A stretch of 64,000 nt of DNA, from positions 25,185,868-25,249,867 of the forward strand of contig CM119266.1 of assembly GCA_051294375.1 (NCBI GenBank), given 5' to 3'. Position numbers and translations under genes: made by a program. This stretch comes from Paraspadella gotoi. Lineage: Eukaryota; Chaetognatha. Below are positions 33,674 through 48,214 of the stretch, piece by piece (positions within the stretch are counted from its first letter, which is position 1; every line of letters starts with the position of its first letter). The notes under the pieces were generated by a model, which worked only from the letters and a program-made list of their open reading frames with translations, ran no database searches and was not told where the DNA came from.

Positions 33674-36600
33674 CTAATTTCTGGAAACGGGACCGTTGAA
33701 ATTCGGGGCGCGGAACTGCCGCCAAAAAGATTGTGGATGCCGCTTCGGGCGGATCACGAGTGGAGCACGGCAGCGGAGGGCGACCCACGCAAATTGCGGG
33801 GAAAAAGACGACATGGGAATCTAGACCAACGCCGGTGGACGCCGCATCCGAAGCGTCATTGGCCCCGGCGAAGTCACCGGAAATGCCGCCAATCTGAAAT
33901 ATGTTAGCATTTAAGGTATTCGTTTAGCCTATCCAACCAAAAAAAATCCGCGTTTTGTTTCCTTGAAATTTTGTTCCCTTTCTCATAAGCCCTCTTCCTC
34001 CCAGATTCGAGAGGTTAAGACTAAATTCGCTTTCTCTCGCGATAAAAAACATCTCGAGTGAGCACAAGAATTGGAAACTTAGGCATAGTTTGGCCCCGCC
34101 GCACAAATTCGGAATCGAAGACGTAAGCTAAATAAAAAGCTTCCCTGGGGGCTGCAGAGAAAATCGCAGTTCCATCTGCGCTCTATAAACAAAGGAGCGT
34201 GAAGTGCGGGGAAGGAGGTAGACGGTGGTGACGCGAGGTAGTGGAGAAGGATGAGGCGCAGATGTAGACGGACACTCGGACAATAACCAAAATCGCGAAC
34301 CGATGGAACAAGAAGGGAAATCCAAGCTTTTATTTAAAACCCTTGGTTTTTATGTTGAATTCTCTCCCTACCGCCACTTTCTTCTCCTTACATTCTTGGT
34401 GCTGAACCCCCGCGGGAAAGCGACCGGAAGGACGGCGCAAATCCCCTAAAGTGACGCCCATTTCCCGTCACCGCCCGTCATCGCAGCTGCCTCTCGCTAA
34501 ACAGCGCGCGCCAAGTTTGAGGATCGTCTCCGACGCCGAAAACCGTCTGGCGTCGAAGGTGGAGGCGATGCAGAGAAAGCGGCGGGGCGCGCGTTAGTAA
34601 TGTTTCGTATTCTCGGAATTGTAGAAATGCAAAAAAAGAAAAGACTAGCGCAAACAAAGCGATGAGAAAGACGGGGAAAAATCTGCTTAATGCGAGAACC
34701 ATCCCAATACGTTGTATAAAGAGTCGTATGAGGAAAGTCGAAGTCGATATGACCGCGTTCAATTCCTTCGTATTTTTCTACATATTTTAATGTGTGAAAT
34801 ATTTTTATTAATAAAACAATATTTTAGTGCCAGTACCTTAAGATATCTAGTTCAAATCATCCTCCCTCCGTGCTTAAGAAATACCTGCGTCTACACTTTT
34901 TTGGAACCTCCATATTATACGTTAACATGTTCGTGAGTTTTCTGCGCACAGGGCGTTGGAACTAGGATTTTCGTAATTAGAAATTGGATGGGTAATACCG
35001 TGCTCAATCCCAGTGTATCCGCTAGAGTAAATGCTTGTCGGCCGTTGCGCGGTATCCGGAGTAGGAATGGACAGAATCGTCCAGTGGTCTTCCATTTCTA
35101 GATATACGTGATTGCGTGGAAAATGTAGGACATACCTGAGCCGGCACGCGTCACAAATATTTATAAGCTATTGCTTTCAACAAATTATTAAAAAGGTCTT
35201 ACCGGCCCAATAAGTGGCCCCAAAGTACCCGGCGGCGAGGCCTCCGAAGGCGGCAGCCGATACCGAAACCCGCCGAATGAGATTCCTGGATCCTCATCAA
35301 ACGTTTTGATGCGCGAAACTTTCATTGCGAATGCTCGGAAGCTCCAACACGGGTCTAAAAATTTGAGAATTTAAAATCAATATGTTCTCATTCGCTATCA
35401 CCGTAACGGTTGAGGCTGCTTTCTTTCTTTCTAACTCCAAAAACCTGGCGAATAATATTTTGAAGCACTGCAAATCCCGGCAAAAAGTATTCAGGGCCTC
35501 CGAGACAAAGGCAACAAGGGAATCTTCTAGTAAGGATCCAACACTAAAAAAAAGGGTAGCTCACGCCATGCGGCTAAAAAATCTTTAAAGGCATAAAGAT
35601 TTCGTTAAATCGCATATAAAAAATATTAAAAAAATTGGAACCCATTGACAAACTTTGATACTCAAAAAAATCAAAATCTTGATAAAGGAAAACTAAGGTT
35701 TTACTACCATAACATACTTGCTTTAATATATATAAAAAAACAAAGAATGAATAAAAATAAAATTGTTAACAAACCAAAATAAAATGAAAAGAATTCAATT
35801 AAAAATGAATTGGAATTGAATTTTATTTAATTCAAATAGAATGAAAAATTAAATAAATAAATAAATAAAAGTTATAAAACTGAATTAATTTATATAATTA
35901 TTAATCTCTACTCTTCGCGAAAATATACCATATTCCCTCTATTTTCTTCACGCCCCCTTCACCCCTCAAAAAGTTTTTGATTCTAACTATTTATAAGCAA
36001 TTAGGAAATCTTAATAAAATAATTTAAAAAGTTATTTTTAAAATTTATATTTTATACGGATATTACTAAAAATTAATGTAATTAATGATACTGCTTCCCC
36101 CCAAACAATATAAGCAAAATATTTTTTGTACTCCTTGATCATTAAGCCGTAGTTAAAATTTCTGAAATTTAACTTTAATTAAATTCTAAAAGGAGTAAGA
36201 ACAACATTTTTATACTAATAAACATTTATGTAATAAAAAAATTTATAATAAATTTTACAATGTTAACGCAGTAGCCCATATTTATACTAGTACTAGATCC
36301 AATCAAATATTAAAAATTTCAAAACAGTTTTTTCTAAAATTTTTTTGCAAGGATTTGGATTCGTCATAAAAAGTTGATAAAAAAGAATATACTCTTTTTT
36401 GAAAAATCCTAATTAAGTGGTCAAAAATTTAGAAAAAAACTATATTTAAGCTTGAAAAATTAACTTTTTCTATATATTAAATGTAGTTTTAAAAATTTTT
36501 AACCCACTTAATGAAAGAATTTTAAAAATGATTTAATATTTTCTTTTATCAACTTTTGACGAGGAATTCAAATCGGCAATTCAAAAATAGAAAAGCATAT

Positions 36601-39600
36601 GGTTGAAAATTTTATTTTTTTTTTAATTATGTAAGCGATAGTACTAAATATATTAAAAATATAGCCTACTGCGAAAATTAAAACACTAAAATTAATGTTT
36701 TTACATATTAATATTTTACTGATGATGTGTTTTATAAATTGACATTTAGAATTTTACTATGCTAAACTTTCACTACGGCTTCATTGGAATCATACCTCAA
36801 ATATCCTTGTTTGTTCACCAATTAAAATTATGTTTCCCCAGCTGCTCCACTCTACTGCCTTATATTGAAAACGAATTCATAACAATTATTACCAATTTAT
36901 AAAAGATTAAAAAAGGAAAGAGCAAAAAGAATAATAAAATGATTAAAAAGCCGCAAACTGCCTAAACATTACGAGGTTTGATGCTGACATAAAATTTTGT
37001 TTAATGAATAATAAAAAAGAGAGAGAAATGGAGGTACGAGAAGAGAGAAAGAATCGATGCCAGAACTCGAGAGCTAAAATTTTTTCACGGACCATGATGA
37101 GGAGAATAATAATTTTAAAATTTTTCAGCTTCCATACAAATACAAATAATATTAAAAAAAGGCGATCTATAATTTGGATCGCAGGCAATGCCAACGACGA
37201 ACATTTATTGGCGGACCATCGATAAAATCGACCCAATGCGCGAACCCATCTTGTGACCGAAGAAAAACCTTGAATTTTTTTAGGTGAATTTTGCCGCCGT
37301 TTTGACTTCATAAATGGCGGCGTTCACACGCCTTCATAAAACCGATTTGTGATTATTGAAGCGTGACGCGTCCAGAGGCCGATTAGGATATTTGTGTTTG
37401 TCCGTATCAACGCCTATTAACAATATTTGTAATTTGCATCCTTAAAATATAATCCATTTTCCTAAAAGAAGTAACCAGCGTAAACCACTCCACCGAAGAG
37501 GTCTTAAAGCATGGTGGCCAATGCCCCGGAATGGCAGCATGCCCGGGTGGCAAATGCGCCCAACGAAGACCGTCTTTTGAGGATCAAGTCGCTTGCGACG
37601 GACAGCCTGTATAAAGTTTTGAATCGTTTCCAAAACCCACGGGATCACCTTCGTGAAAATCAATATTTGCAATTCGTTTCAGGAAAGAACTATCACAAAG
37701 AGCTAAAACTTTTTACAGATATAGTTATAAAAGAAAAATGGTTTATATTTACTTGCATTCACATATAATACCACACCGTCAAGCGCAAGAACAGGTTTTC
37801 AGACCGGAAAAACATCTTTTTTTGACTTACTCGACTTGAAAATAATGCAAGAAAAGAAAATAAAATACCCTGAAACTTCTTTGCCATCCGCATTCTTCGG
37901 GAAGACCATCTTGTAATGAATATTCCCCGCCGATTACTGTAATCAGTGAGCTGCACTGTTTTGAAGAATTCCTTGACGGACTTCTCGCAGTACGAAAAGA
38001 ATGTAGACGTATTCCCTTCGGTCCACCCAGCTATATAAGAAATCCGACAAAAGACAAAAAAATAATAAAAAAGCTACAATATAAAAGAACTTTTTATTCG
38101 CCATTTGAGCCCGCTCGTTTTAACTCACCTTCGCGGATACTTAGGATTGTTTCCCGTTCTTTTCCAGGCCATTCGATTCTAAATTCCCGTAAACATTTTG
38201 AAAGTGTTGAGCAAACGAGCTCCCGGTGCCATGTCCCAGCGAAAACTCCTCCAATGAACACTTTGCAACGAAATAAATCGGATTTCGGTATATCTTCGGC
38301 GGGAGGCTACCGCCTCCCCAAGTGCAGTGCTTTCGCAAGATGGCTTGCCTGCAGCGCTCCTGTAAAAGCCTGGCCGCGCTTCATCAAGTAAGGATTCATC
38401 AGGCAGATGTTCCCGAACAGTTCGTTCGGACTTTGCGGCCATTCTAGACCAGCCGCTGAGTGAACGTTGCGTCTCCAGAGAAGTGGATGAACCTAGGTCC
38501 CGAAGATTGGGAAAAAGCGTAAGACTTTGTGGAGACGCAGAATATTAGGCACGTAAAACCGCGGAGAAATGTGCCCGCCTAAAGGGCTAAGAGCCAGAAT
38601 GTGAGCCGTTCAAGCCGGCGCGTCCACCGCAATTGGTTCGGCAGAAAAAAACCAGCCGTAGAAGCTCGGAGAATAATGCTGGCCCGGAGCGGCTGCAAAT
38701 CCATATCTGCGAAACCGGCGCCTGCTGGCATTAAAGCGTCACGGCGACGGCGGCCATTTAAAACAGCTGCCCGGAACAGAGACGCGAGGTTGACTGGCGG
38801 TCGGCTGCGAGGAGAGATTGGCGCATAAATGGTCGCGGCCGCGCGCAGCTGAGGAATCGTTGCAAGGCGGTATTGCCTTTTAATAGGACGTTGGAATAAC
38901 GTCGTCCGCCTGCGTCAAGCCGTATCTGTGGCAGACACGCGCACTTGGTTTGAAACAGGACACGCCGGTATTTTCTGCAATTGCTTCTCAACAAAAATTA
39001 CCAGAGTATGTTTGCCCGACAAAATGCTCCCAAGTAATTCGGAAATGAACGCCGCGTAACGAGCAAAACTTCGCCGCTGCTCTCCAAAGCGCAGAGTCGT
39101 TGCGAGACGCGTGCGAGAGCTGCGGACGAAAGCTCCGCTTCGATTACCATGATCGTGGGTTGTCACGTAAGCCCTGACGCATTTCTCCAAGGCGTTGGCG
39201 GACATAATTCGTGGATTTTCTCTCTTCTCGTTTCTAGCAGATAAAGCGGCCGCAGATCGCGTGCATTCTTGGGCGCGTCTCTCATAATCCGTTACCGAAG
39301 AGCAGCTTCTTCTCCAATGGTGACGCGTCGGAAACCGAAGAGAAAACCTTCTTAAGGATCTCCAAAATAGACTGCTGACATTAAGATGACTTGCGAAGCA
39401 TCTGCGAAGGGAAAACCGGACGAAAGGGCCGCAGAATAAGGGAGCTGGAGCTGAGTGCCGGACGAGAATGAGGAGTCCCGACTTACCCAGGATTGAGGTT
39501 TAAACTCCCCATAGCGTTGCGGACGAAAACCTCCGAAAAAACGCCGGCTGACTGTAGACTCATTCCTCGACTTCGAATATCGCCGAAAAAAAAGACTCAT

Positions 39601-41197
39601 GCACGGTTTCCTGAGCGTCTTTCTTCTCGGCGATGCCAGCTAATATAAAGCAGGGGGAAGAAAAAGGGGGTAGATAATGAGAATTCTAATTGCCAGTTAA
39701 ATAAAAAAAAATTTTAAGGTTTAGACTTGATTATAATTCTAAAAATTGAAGTAAATTTTTCATTCATTTTCCATGATCACCTTGAATAGCGTACGGGATG
39801 AAAAAAACTCCGGTGTTCACCCCCGATCTGTTTTCGATGTCAAAATCCCGGCCGACTGGGATTCCCCAAGAGCCACTAGCAGTGCGCGACGCAGCCTGTT
39901 ACGCGCCAAAGGATGGCGTCGACCGAAACGGAAGATCGGCCTCCGGCGAAGAGACCGCGCAAGGGAAACCATCTAGAGGGGAGAGCATCGCGCGAAAAAT
40001 TGAGGACGGAAAAGCATCTCGCGTTTTCGGAGCCCAAAAGAGGGCGCCGACGCTTTTGACTCAGAGCCAGTTTTGTTGAGGCCATCCACCAAAGAAGATC
40101 CTGAACCGGACACAATAACGCGAAGAAGATCGAAAAATTGAATGATTTTTATTCAGGCATTATGAGTGAGAATGTGTAAGAATGGTGGCATCTACGTCGA
40201 AATACGAAGGCAAAGATAAAGGAGAATTAGGTCAATTAATTATAAAAATATACCTTCAGGTTTCAGTGTGGCAGTACTTTCAAAAGTTGGCGGGTGGATT
40301 TTCAACAAACAACTCGCGAATCTGTGAATTTCCGTGTAGCTGCGAGCGTTTGAAACTGAACCCTTTGTTGCTGTTGCTGCTCTTGATGACGCATTAAATT
40401 GAGCGCAAGCACGGCGGAAGCTATCGTGGACCCTCGTTCCGACTCCAGGTCACAGACAAATGGTCCTCCCAAATGGAGTCTGCTACGGAGATCGAATTCT
40501 AACCAAACAACGAAATTGCCGCAATGGTGGAGTCAAAAAACCAAGTCATTCATAAATACAATCATTACATATTACGATGCAATTAACATAATAGGAATAT
40601 CCGGTTAAGACGATTGCATCTCTTCGGTTAATTATGACAGTCAACTACTAAATGTTTACCGGGGAATAATTTCGCACCGCGCGATTCTAAAATTGAATTT
40701 GGCTTTCTGCGGCGACGATTCCGAGTTTAGGATCGAACGGAGAAGAAGTGCGTCGGCGGGGCTCCGTTCGGATATTGAAATAAGGACCAATTGACGTGAT
40801 TTAGTTAAATCCTTACAATCTCATAAGTATAAAATATTATATTATAAAATTCTAAAACAATTGAAAATTGAATATTTTTTCTACCTGACTCGCGGCGTGG
40901 GTGGACCTGCGTGAAACTCGAGTTTCGTTCCCGCCGCACTGAAGACGGGTCCCGGCCCAAAGGAAGGCCGACGGCACGTCAATCGATGTCAGCCTCGACG
41001 CTCGACGAGACCATCGAGGGTTGACTGGGATCGTGTGCACTCCCGTAGCGAACTGAGATTAATGAAAAAAAGTTTGAACCGTTGTGTCTCATAAACTAAA
41101 TGACACTGAACCTAAATTTTACCGACGGTAGGGGGCACCGACGGGCTGGCATTTCCAGCAAGCAAACCATCCACCATGTTGGAAATGCTTCTTCCAT
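33674..41197 (-). pseudogene. Frame-broken copy of CPEB1 in the third locus copy
   Basis: All 14 exons can be recognised between the ATG at 41,197 and the stop at 33,676. Every long exon is broken by many indels, including in the RRMs (for example near 37,510 and 38,150) and the ZZ exon (about 35,450-35,550). The uniform scatter, with no concentration at third positions or outside exons, looks like uncorrected long-read error rather than decay of a gene. Confidence 0.85.
36143..36783. mobile_element. Foldback MITE with ~8-bp target duplication, present only in the third copy
   Basis: The ends are T(G)AAGCCGTAGT and ACTACGGCTTCA, inverted copies allowing for one missing base. The flanks are TTGATCAT and TTGGAATCAT, and the empty site in the first copy reads TTAATCAT. 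Internal segments are also inverted (GCAGTAGCCC / TAGCCTACTGC; GATTTGGATTCGTCA / GACGAGGAATTCAAATC), so most of the 641 bp can fold back on itself. There is no coding frame. An 8-bp duplication would suit a hAT- or P-type transposase in trans. Confidence 0.75.
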
Positions 41198-44100
41198 TGC
41201 TGTCGCGTGAAATATCGCCTGTTATTAATTATTGGTTACAAAAACCAATTCAGTATAAAAATGCAAGCTCGCTTGTATTGCCCTAAAAAAAAAACTAAAT
41301 AAAAGAAGAAAACGCCGAACGGCCGGCCGTATTCAATAATCTTCGAAAAAAAAGATTTATCTCAAAAAACATGAATTTTTGTCTCGAAAAGGAAAAAAAA
41401 TATGGCGAAGAAGAGGAGGAAGTAGAGGAAATGAAACAATTGTGGGATCGAAATGGAAGGGAGGATCTTGTAACTCTCAACAGTCAAACAACCCAATACA
41501 GAGTCCAAAAGTCTCAAAAACTCAAACTAAGCCTATTTCGTCTCGGCAGGAAAACGGAGTCTCCTCTAATCCTGTTGCGCTTTCCTTCTCTGTGTACCCC
41601 TTTAAATTATAAAGTTTTTTTTTTAATTTTAATAGTATTTATACGGAAAAGCGGTTGTCTCGGTGTTCAAATTTTGCTGCTCGCCATTTATAGCTAGTCC
41701 GTTTTCTCTTTAGGAAATTCGATAGAAGCAAATAACAAATATTTAATTGTAAATTGTTTATTTCGACATGTAAATAGCTTTTTTGAGTTTGCGATGCGAG
41801 ACAAGTTTCTTTTTGAAATATTCTGTTTCAGCCCTTGTTCGTGTGGATTCGTCAGGATTAAAGCCCTCGCAACACAATGAGCGAATTGGTTCCCGACGGA
41901 CGTAATAGAATTTTAACGTAGTACTTGGGTTAAAGAGGGAGAGAAAAGAAAGAGGCTAGCGATAAACAGTAGCAAAAACAGATTATTGAGATCAGGTCAA
42001 AGCAAGAATTAAATGACTCGGGTACTTCATCCGGGATATACAGTTGTAACAATGTTACACTTTTAAGTTATTGTTCCCAATTACTTAAAAACTAAGCTCA
42101 AACTAAAGCACAGAGGAGGTCTTTTAGAAAACGACCGTTTCATGCCTCAAAGTCGTCTTGGTATCATATATACAAGAATATAACGATACTGCGCATAGGA
42201 ACTGCAGACACAACCGCTTCCGACGGTCCATTTTATTCACAGAGAACTGCTAAAAACCGGTGTTATGCCATCGTGACCCATGCAAATATAAACGTTTGTA
42301 CCCAAATCGCCTCCGAATAAAATTTCTTGAACCGAAAAAGTTAATTTTCAGCGGGAAAACTAATGGTGCCCCTCACTCGGGGCAAAGAGGCATCCCCCTT
42401 CAAGTTCCCTAATTCATCCTGTAACTCACCCATACTCCGCCAGCTTTCTGTTTTTCCCCTCTCCCGGTTTTCCTTCATTATAAATCTCTATCCTTGATAA
42501 AAATGAGTGAGGATATAATCGCATGCGGATTCTGCTCAGATGGTTGTAATTTGTCTATTCTCTCTACTCTAAAGTTCGAGTTTTCGAGTTTGAGAAATTG
42601 TTTGGAAATTAGGTACGCTATACAAATGATCTGATTTAATGAGATTAATATTAATAAATATACGTATATATGTAATATGTCAATAATCTTTTTTGTTTCG
42701 ATTGTCTTTGTCTCTTTTTGAAATTGGTTACATGGTACATTGGTTAACATACATGTGTCATTGAATTGCCAATAATATTGCGCATTTAATTTAATCATGT
42801 TTGACCCGACGCCACAAATTAGAAGGTTAGAAAATATAAAAATAAAAAAATCGGTAATAAATGAAGACGTAGATGCATAGCAGGCATTAACATTACAGAT
42901 TACACAACATTAGCAGCTTCTGATTTTTTTAAAAATATCCTTATTTGTATTTTAAAACTACGATAACACGACACCGATATCCATTGCCTCAAAACACAAA
43001 CTAACTTGTATGCGAAGAGCGACGTACCTCTCCATCATCCCGGTAACCATCACTTTGTCCGCGACGCGTCGTCAGCCATTGCATCCTGTTACGCCAAACC
43101 GCCGTCGTCCGGACAGCGGAAGGAATCCAAGCTGTTTTCGCACCCTTACGACGGGAAGCCCCTAATGCCTTTTTAAATGGCCCCCGCGCGATGATGAAGA
43201 TACCGTTTGTGGGCCCTTGCGCACCGAAATTCTTGGCCGAGAGCGTCGTTGGGGAAACCCGACCATGGGCCCCGGGGGTAAACAGTGAATTAGAGAATAG
43301 CCCCGACGCGTAGAATTCGTTGTTAAGTTTTACCCAAAAGGCAGTTTACAAAAAACAGAAAGCGTTAAATGAGAATTACTGTACATTATATGCAATTATC
43401 GAAGTTTTACATCAATGATTTGAGTTTGCGTGCAAGCGTTGGGATTTTAATATCTTTTGTTAACTTTATTTCCCTAGCTTTTTAACGCTCAACCACCCCA
43501 ATTACCTCTCCCTCATCCCTCCTCCAGTGTATCTCCCCTCCTTTTCTTCTCCCCTCCCTCGTGCGGCGATAGCAATCACAAACAGCTCAAGGCAAACGCT
43601 GTTCGCAGAGTTGCCTTCGTCTCGCAGGATCGAAGCAGGCCACTTTTTTTTTCTCTCCGGGGCCTGATTTTTGATTAGCCTTAGCTTATTCGTCGTCAAC
43701 CCGTGCAATTTGCACACCTCCCTCTATACGCCCCCTCCCTACCTCCCCCCTTCCCGCGCGGCCATAGCGCTTCTTGTTCATCTTCCGGCTCGGCGGATTC
43801 CTCTCCACGCGTCTCTCTACTGTTTCTTCGAAATTTCGTTAACTCGGGGCGTCGAATTGCCCCTCCTCTCTCTTCTCTCTCTCTCTCTCTCTCTCTGTTT
43901 CTCTCTCTCTGCTCTTCTCTTTTTGTCTTCTACCCTTTCCTTACACCTCGTCCACGGTTTTCCTAATTCACCCGGTGAAAAAAAATATAAAAACCCATTT
44001 TTAAAAATACGTTACAAATTTAATTAAACCTACCCTCCCTAATTATCTTTTTCTCTCGGCTCCTTAAACTTGGTCACCTTTATTTTCTTTCCTCTCGTCT

Positions 44101-46849
44101 TTCTCTCCACACGTTAAGGCTATTATCATATTACTTTCTTTCCTTTCTCACCCTCCTTCTCTCATCTCTTCTCCTCCCTTTTCTTCCTCCTGTTTCTCTC
44201 TCGCCTCAGGGTCCTTCTTTAATATAATATATTGACGCTTCGGGGAGAGAAAAAACGAAAAAAGTGCATAATTAATTAGCAATCCGGAACTTTTCGACTT
44301 CACGTTCAATGAGTTCCATCGCGGATTTGATGGAATTCCCTGCTCTCCCCCGAGAGGGCGTGGGTGATAGAGAGAATCGACCTTCCACGCGTCTCGAGGA
44401 TAAAAGAGACTGCTTACTTAGCCGTCGCGACTCACGCGCGACGTGACGTCGTCCTTTTTTTCTGTAATATTAGGATGAAACTGGTAAGAATTAATTCACG
44501 ATGATTGTTAACGAAAAATCAGATACAAATAAACGTTCCCTTTAATTTTAAGAGTAAATGTATTTAATTCGAAATCAGAAAGTTCATTTGGTTTTGACGT
44601 CATAAAAATTCCGCTTTAGTTTATCGAACTTAGGTTTTTTTATTTTACCACTCAACCTTAGCAGTAAGCAACCTTTTCCCCCCCCCTCAACTTGCTAAAA
44701 CTTTTCGTCCCTCAACATTCACAGGCAAAAAAAAAAATCGTGGAAATATTTTGGTTTTCGTTTTAAATTTTTTTGTTTTTGGTCGTCATCAATCGTTGGT
44801 GTAGCCCTTTAGTCGGCGGCAAATTCGGCGCTCCGCCTGACCCCATCAACGCCTCCCGGGGCGAAGCTCTTGACCTTCGTATCCTTCCTAGATCGTATTC
44901 TTTCCCTGATCCTCTTTTTCCTTCTTCCTCGATCTACTCGCTTCCCCCTTTCCCCCCCTATCTCTCACCCCCGACGGTTTCGCATCCCTCCAAACGACAC
45001 ACTCGAATCCCCCAAGCTTTCGCCCCGACCCCTCATCAAAGGATCATCACCTCTCCGCCTCACACGAAAAAAAATCGCCGTCGAGCTGCTGCCTTGTCGC
45101 CGTTCGTCTAGGCTTTCTTCCCGTCCTTAAAGTAATTGCTTTCCCCCCACGTCGATTGCTTCTCCCGTCCTGAGTTTTGTGTTCTCCTTCACCACATCAT
45201 GCTTGCTTCTCTGCTTTGAGCTTCGCTTGCCTTAATATCCTATTGCTCTCTTTCCGTCGACGAGCCTTCGCTTATCCCCGTTTTTCCGCTTCCTTCCCCT
45301 CCTAATTGCTTCTTCCCCTACATTCTTCAATATCTTTCTTACATTCGCTGCTCTCGCATGCATCCCATTGCTTCGCTTCCGCACTCTTTTGCTCTTCCCT
45401 CGCCACATCCAATGCTTTCATCCGCACTCTTTTGCTTTCCCCATGCTTTTCCTTCCTGTCCAGTTATTTCTCCCCCATTATCCGCCCCTAATTTTTTTTA
45501 AAAAAAGAAAAAATACTTTTTGTCACTTGAGCAGCAACTTGTGCCATTCTGCGCCAGAATTACTTCAAGAGATTGAAGACTTAATGGTTTCAAATCCACA
45601 TGCGTTTCAGCGATTGCTTTAAAGTTTAAAAGACACCCAGGTTAAGTCTTTTCAGAATCACCGTTTATTGTGAATAAAATTTATAAAGAAGGATAAATTG
45701 TTTTATATTGTCAGTTATTTTTAATAATACTATTGTTTAGAATTTCACAATCGCAATTAATAGACACAAAATCAAGTCAGGAAATGTATGTCTTCCTCTT
45801 TAAAAAATATATTAATTTAAATGATAAAGTAATAAAAAAAAAAAACAAGCGAGGCTTAATTTACCCAACCTCTATCGCGCGCATTAATGAATCCTATCTC
45901 CTACAATTTTTCACGTCGATTCCATTGAACCTGTCATCTCGTGGCCCACCGTCACTTCCTCCTTCGCCTCCAACCCGCCCTCCACGTGGAGTCCCGGACG
46001 ATTGAGACGCGCGCCATCTTCTCGGGTCGCGTTGATGGTTCCATTCTCCGCCCACTCGGGTTTTTTCCTCGCTTCCATCGGCTCCCTCTTAGTCCTTTGG
46101 TCTTGAACTAACGAGAGTTAGATTCGATTTTAAATGATTTTCACCTTCGAATCTCCAAACTTAACTGGAGGAAAAACTCAGTCACGACGAGTTTCGGTTG
46201 CTTTTTTTTTTTAGTTTTTTTCTGTTCAAGATAAAGAGATTGGTTAGTGTCGCGAACTCACATTTCGGACATTTTCAATTTTTAGTAGTTTTCTCTCGTT
46301 AACCAAAAAATGTACGTAAAAGCAAATGGGAGAATTTCTAGGCTTAGGAACTACAGAGTTATTTAACCTTACACGATTCTGTCTTAGAAATAACGATATA
46401 AACCGTGAACAACCCACCTGTCTATGCGTCCTAGACGTGTTCAGTTATCACCGCACCGCCGAAAATTTCATTTTTTTTTGTGAAAAAAAAAACGGAAAGC
46501 TTTTAAATTGCGGTGGTTGTTAAAATTTTTTGGGGCGTGCTATACTCTTTTAATTACAATATAGGCAGATATCGGCCATTGCAATTATTTTATAATATTT
46601 CAATTAATCATTTTTCTTTAATTCTTACCTGGGTTTTTAAAAGTTTGAAAAATGAATTACTTGCTTATTGGTGTACAAAATTGGCTAAAGGTTTTAAAAA
46701 ATTAATTGCAAGTATATATATGATGTTTAATTTATCTTGCAAAATATTTAATTCTTTCTATTGATTATTGTTTTTGATTATATCTATAGATAATCAAGAT
46801 AAACTTTTTTATTTTAAGCGCTATTGGAATAAACATTATGTAAAACATT

Positions 46850-48214
46850 AATGCAAATTCGTATTTTAAAACACTCCGAGATTACTTCTATTATATGGCA
46901 AGCGCACTTTTAGGCCTTTTCGGAATACGATTTCCACGTTCTGTTTCTTTAATATCGTTATTCTTGTCATCTCTTCAAACTGGCACTAAACGCATATTAT
47001 GTATTATAACATATATTTAATTATTCGTACTTTACTTTTTACAATCGCAACAATTTATTTATAAATAATTCAATGAAGGGGACGGTCTTGTAAGTATGTT
47101 GTTTCCCAATCTGCGAATAGGGAGATCTATAAATCCAGCGTTAGTTACGTTTCTGTCTATTTTTAATAATATCACAATATTGTTTTAAATTTATCTATTA
47201 TTTATTTTGTGAGTAAAATCCATAATATCGTTATAACAGCTTCAACAGAAAATTATAGTGAACAATGTTAATCTTTCAGCAAATATAGTGATTGTAAAGA
47301 TATTACGACTCAATTTGGAAAAATATTTTCGATCATTCTTCTTAAAGGACGACTACAATTTTAGCAGATATTTAATGTAATCAAACAAGACTCTTCTCAG
47401 CGAACTTTCATCCGAAATTTGCTTAGCAAATCAATTCCGTTTTTGGTTTTCGCAACTGGGAATTGTCTCGTCTTTTAATACGTTTCTTTAATCCTCTGTA
47501 TTAACTCGTATCAAACAATTCATCTACTCCGCGCAATACCGAAATTTAAATTAAAAATTATAATAATTATATTTTTTAAATGTAAGAATTATCTGGGTGG
47601 TGGAGGTACATGTATTACTATAACAAGTATTGGACAAAGATTTTTCCTGGCGAACAATTTCTATGAATCTACTAGTCGCTTACAGTTCGGAACGCATGAG
47701 AAAATGAATACATTTTTAAAAGATCATAATAAATAATAAATGTTTTACAATGTTATTATCGAAATTCTGATAGATTTTTTTAATGAATTTGTAAAAGTTG
47801 AATTTTATACAAAAATGAACTAATCGGTTTGTCTCATCTTTATACATATTTACTTACTTATATAATCATTTTACATGACAAAGACTTTATAAAATTTGTA
47901 ATCACATCCATAAGTCGTTTTCGCTTGACTCAAGGTTAATTAGCGAATATGAATCAATTTATTTACAAATCAATACGCTAACACATTCATTGTATTACCT
48001 TGACAGACAAAGACTAATCAAATTTTAATAAAAAATAGAAAGTCATAATTTTATGTTAATTAATATTTCTTCTTATAATGTAAGCAATAGGTTAGGAGAC
48101 GCATCCGGTAGGTAGTAGATATAAACAAGTTTGAATAGATTTACTAGATCATTTATTTGCGTAAATGGTTCCAAGGCTATAAACGAAACAATAACGGAAA
48201 AATGGTTCGGCGAT
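46850..48214. other. AT-rich unique interval, no gene seen
   Basis: Not found elsewhere in the window. It has several short frames, none with recognisable content or credible splice sites. Confidence 0.5.

Larger units (their letters stand above)
33266..46850. repeat. Third, error-dense direct copy of the CPEB locus
   Basis: Co-linear with 9,160-21,375 in the same orientation, with one- to three-base indels every few tens of bases, scattered through exons, introns and homopolymers alike. It includes all exons, the alternative first exon (about 43,025-43,082), the minisatellite and the upstream region. It stops where the palindrome centre begins in the first copy. It differs structurally by a foldback insertion at 36,143-36,783. 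Confidence 0.93.

Noticed and set aside
25315-41197. CPEB gene family of three members
   Set aside because: Two of the three copies are frame-broken and tied to 25-N gaps or abrupt joins. One locus with assembly or haplotype copies explains the data better.
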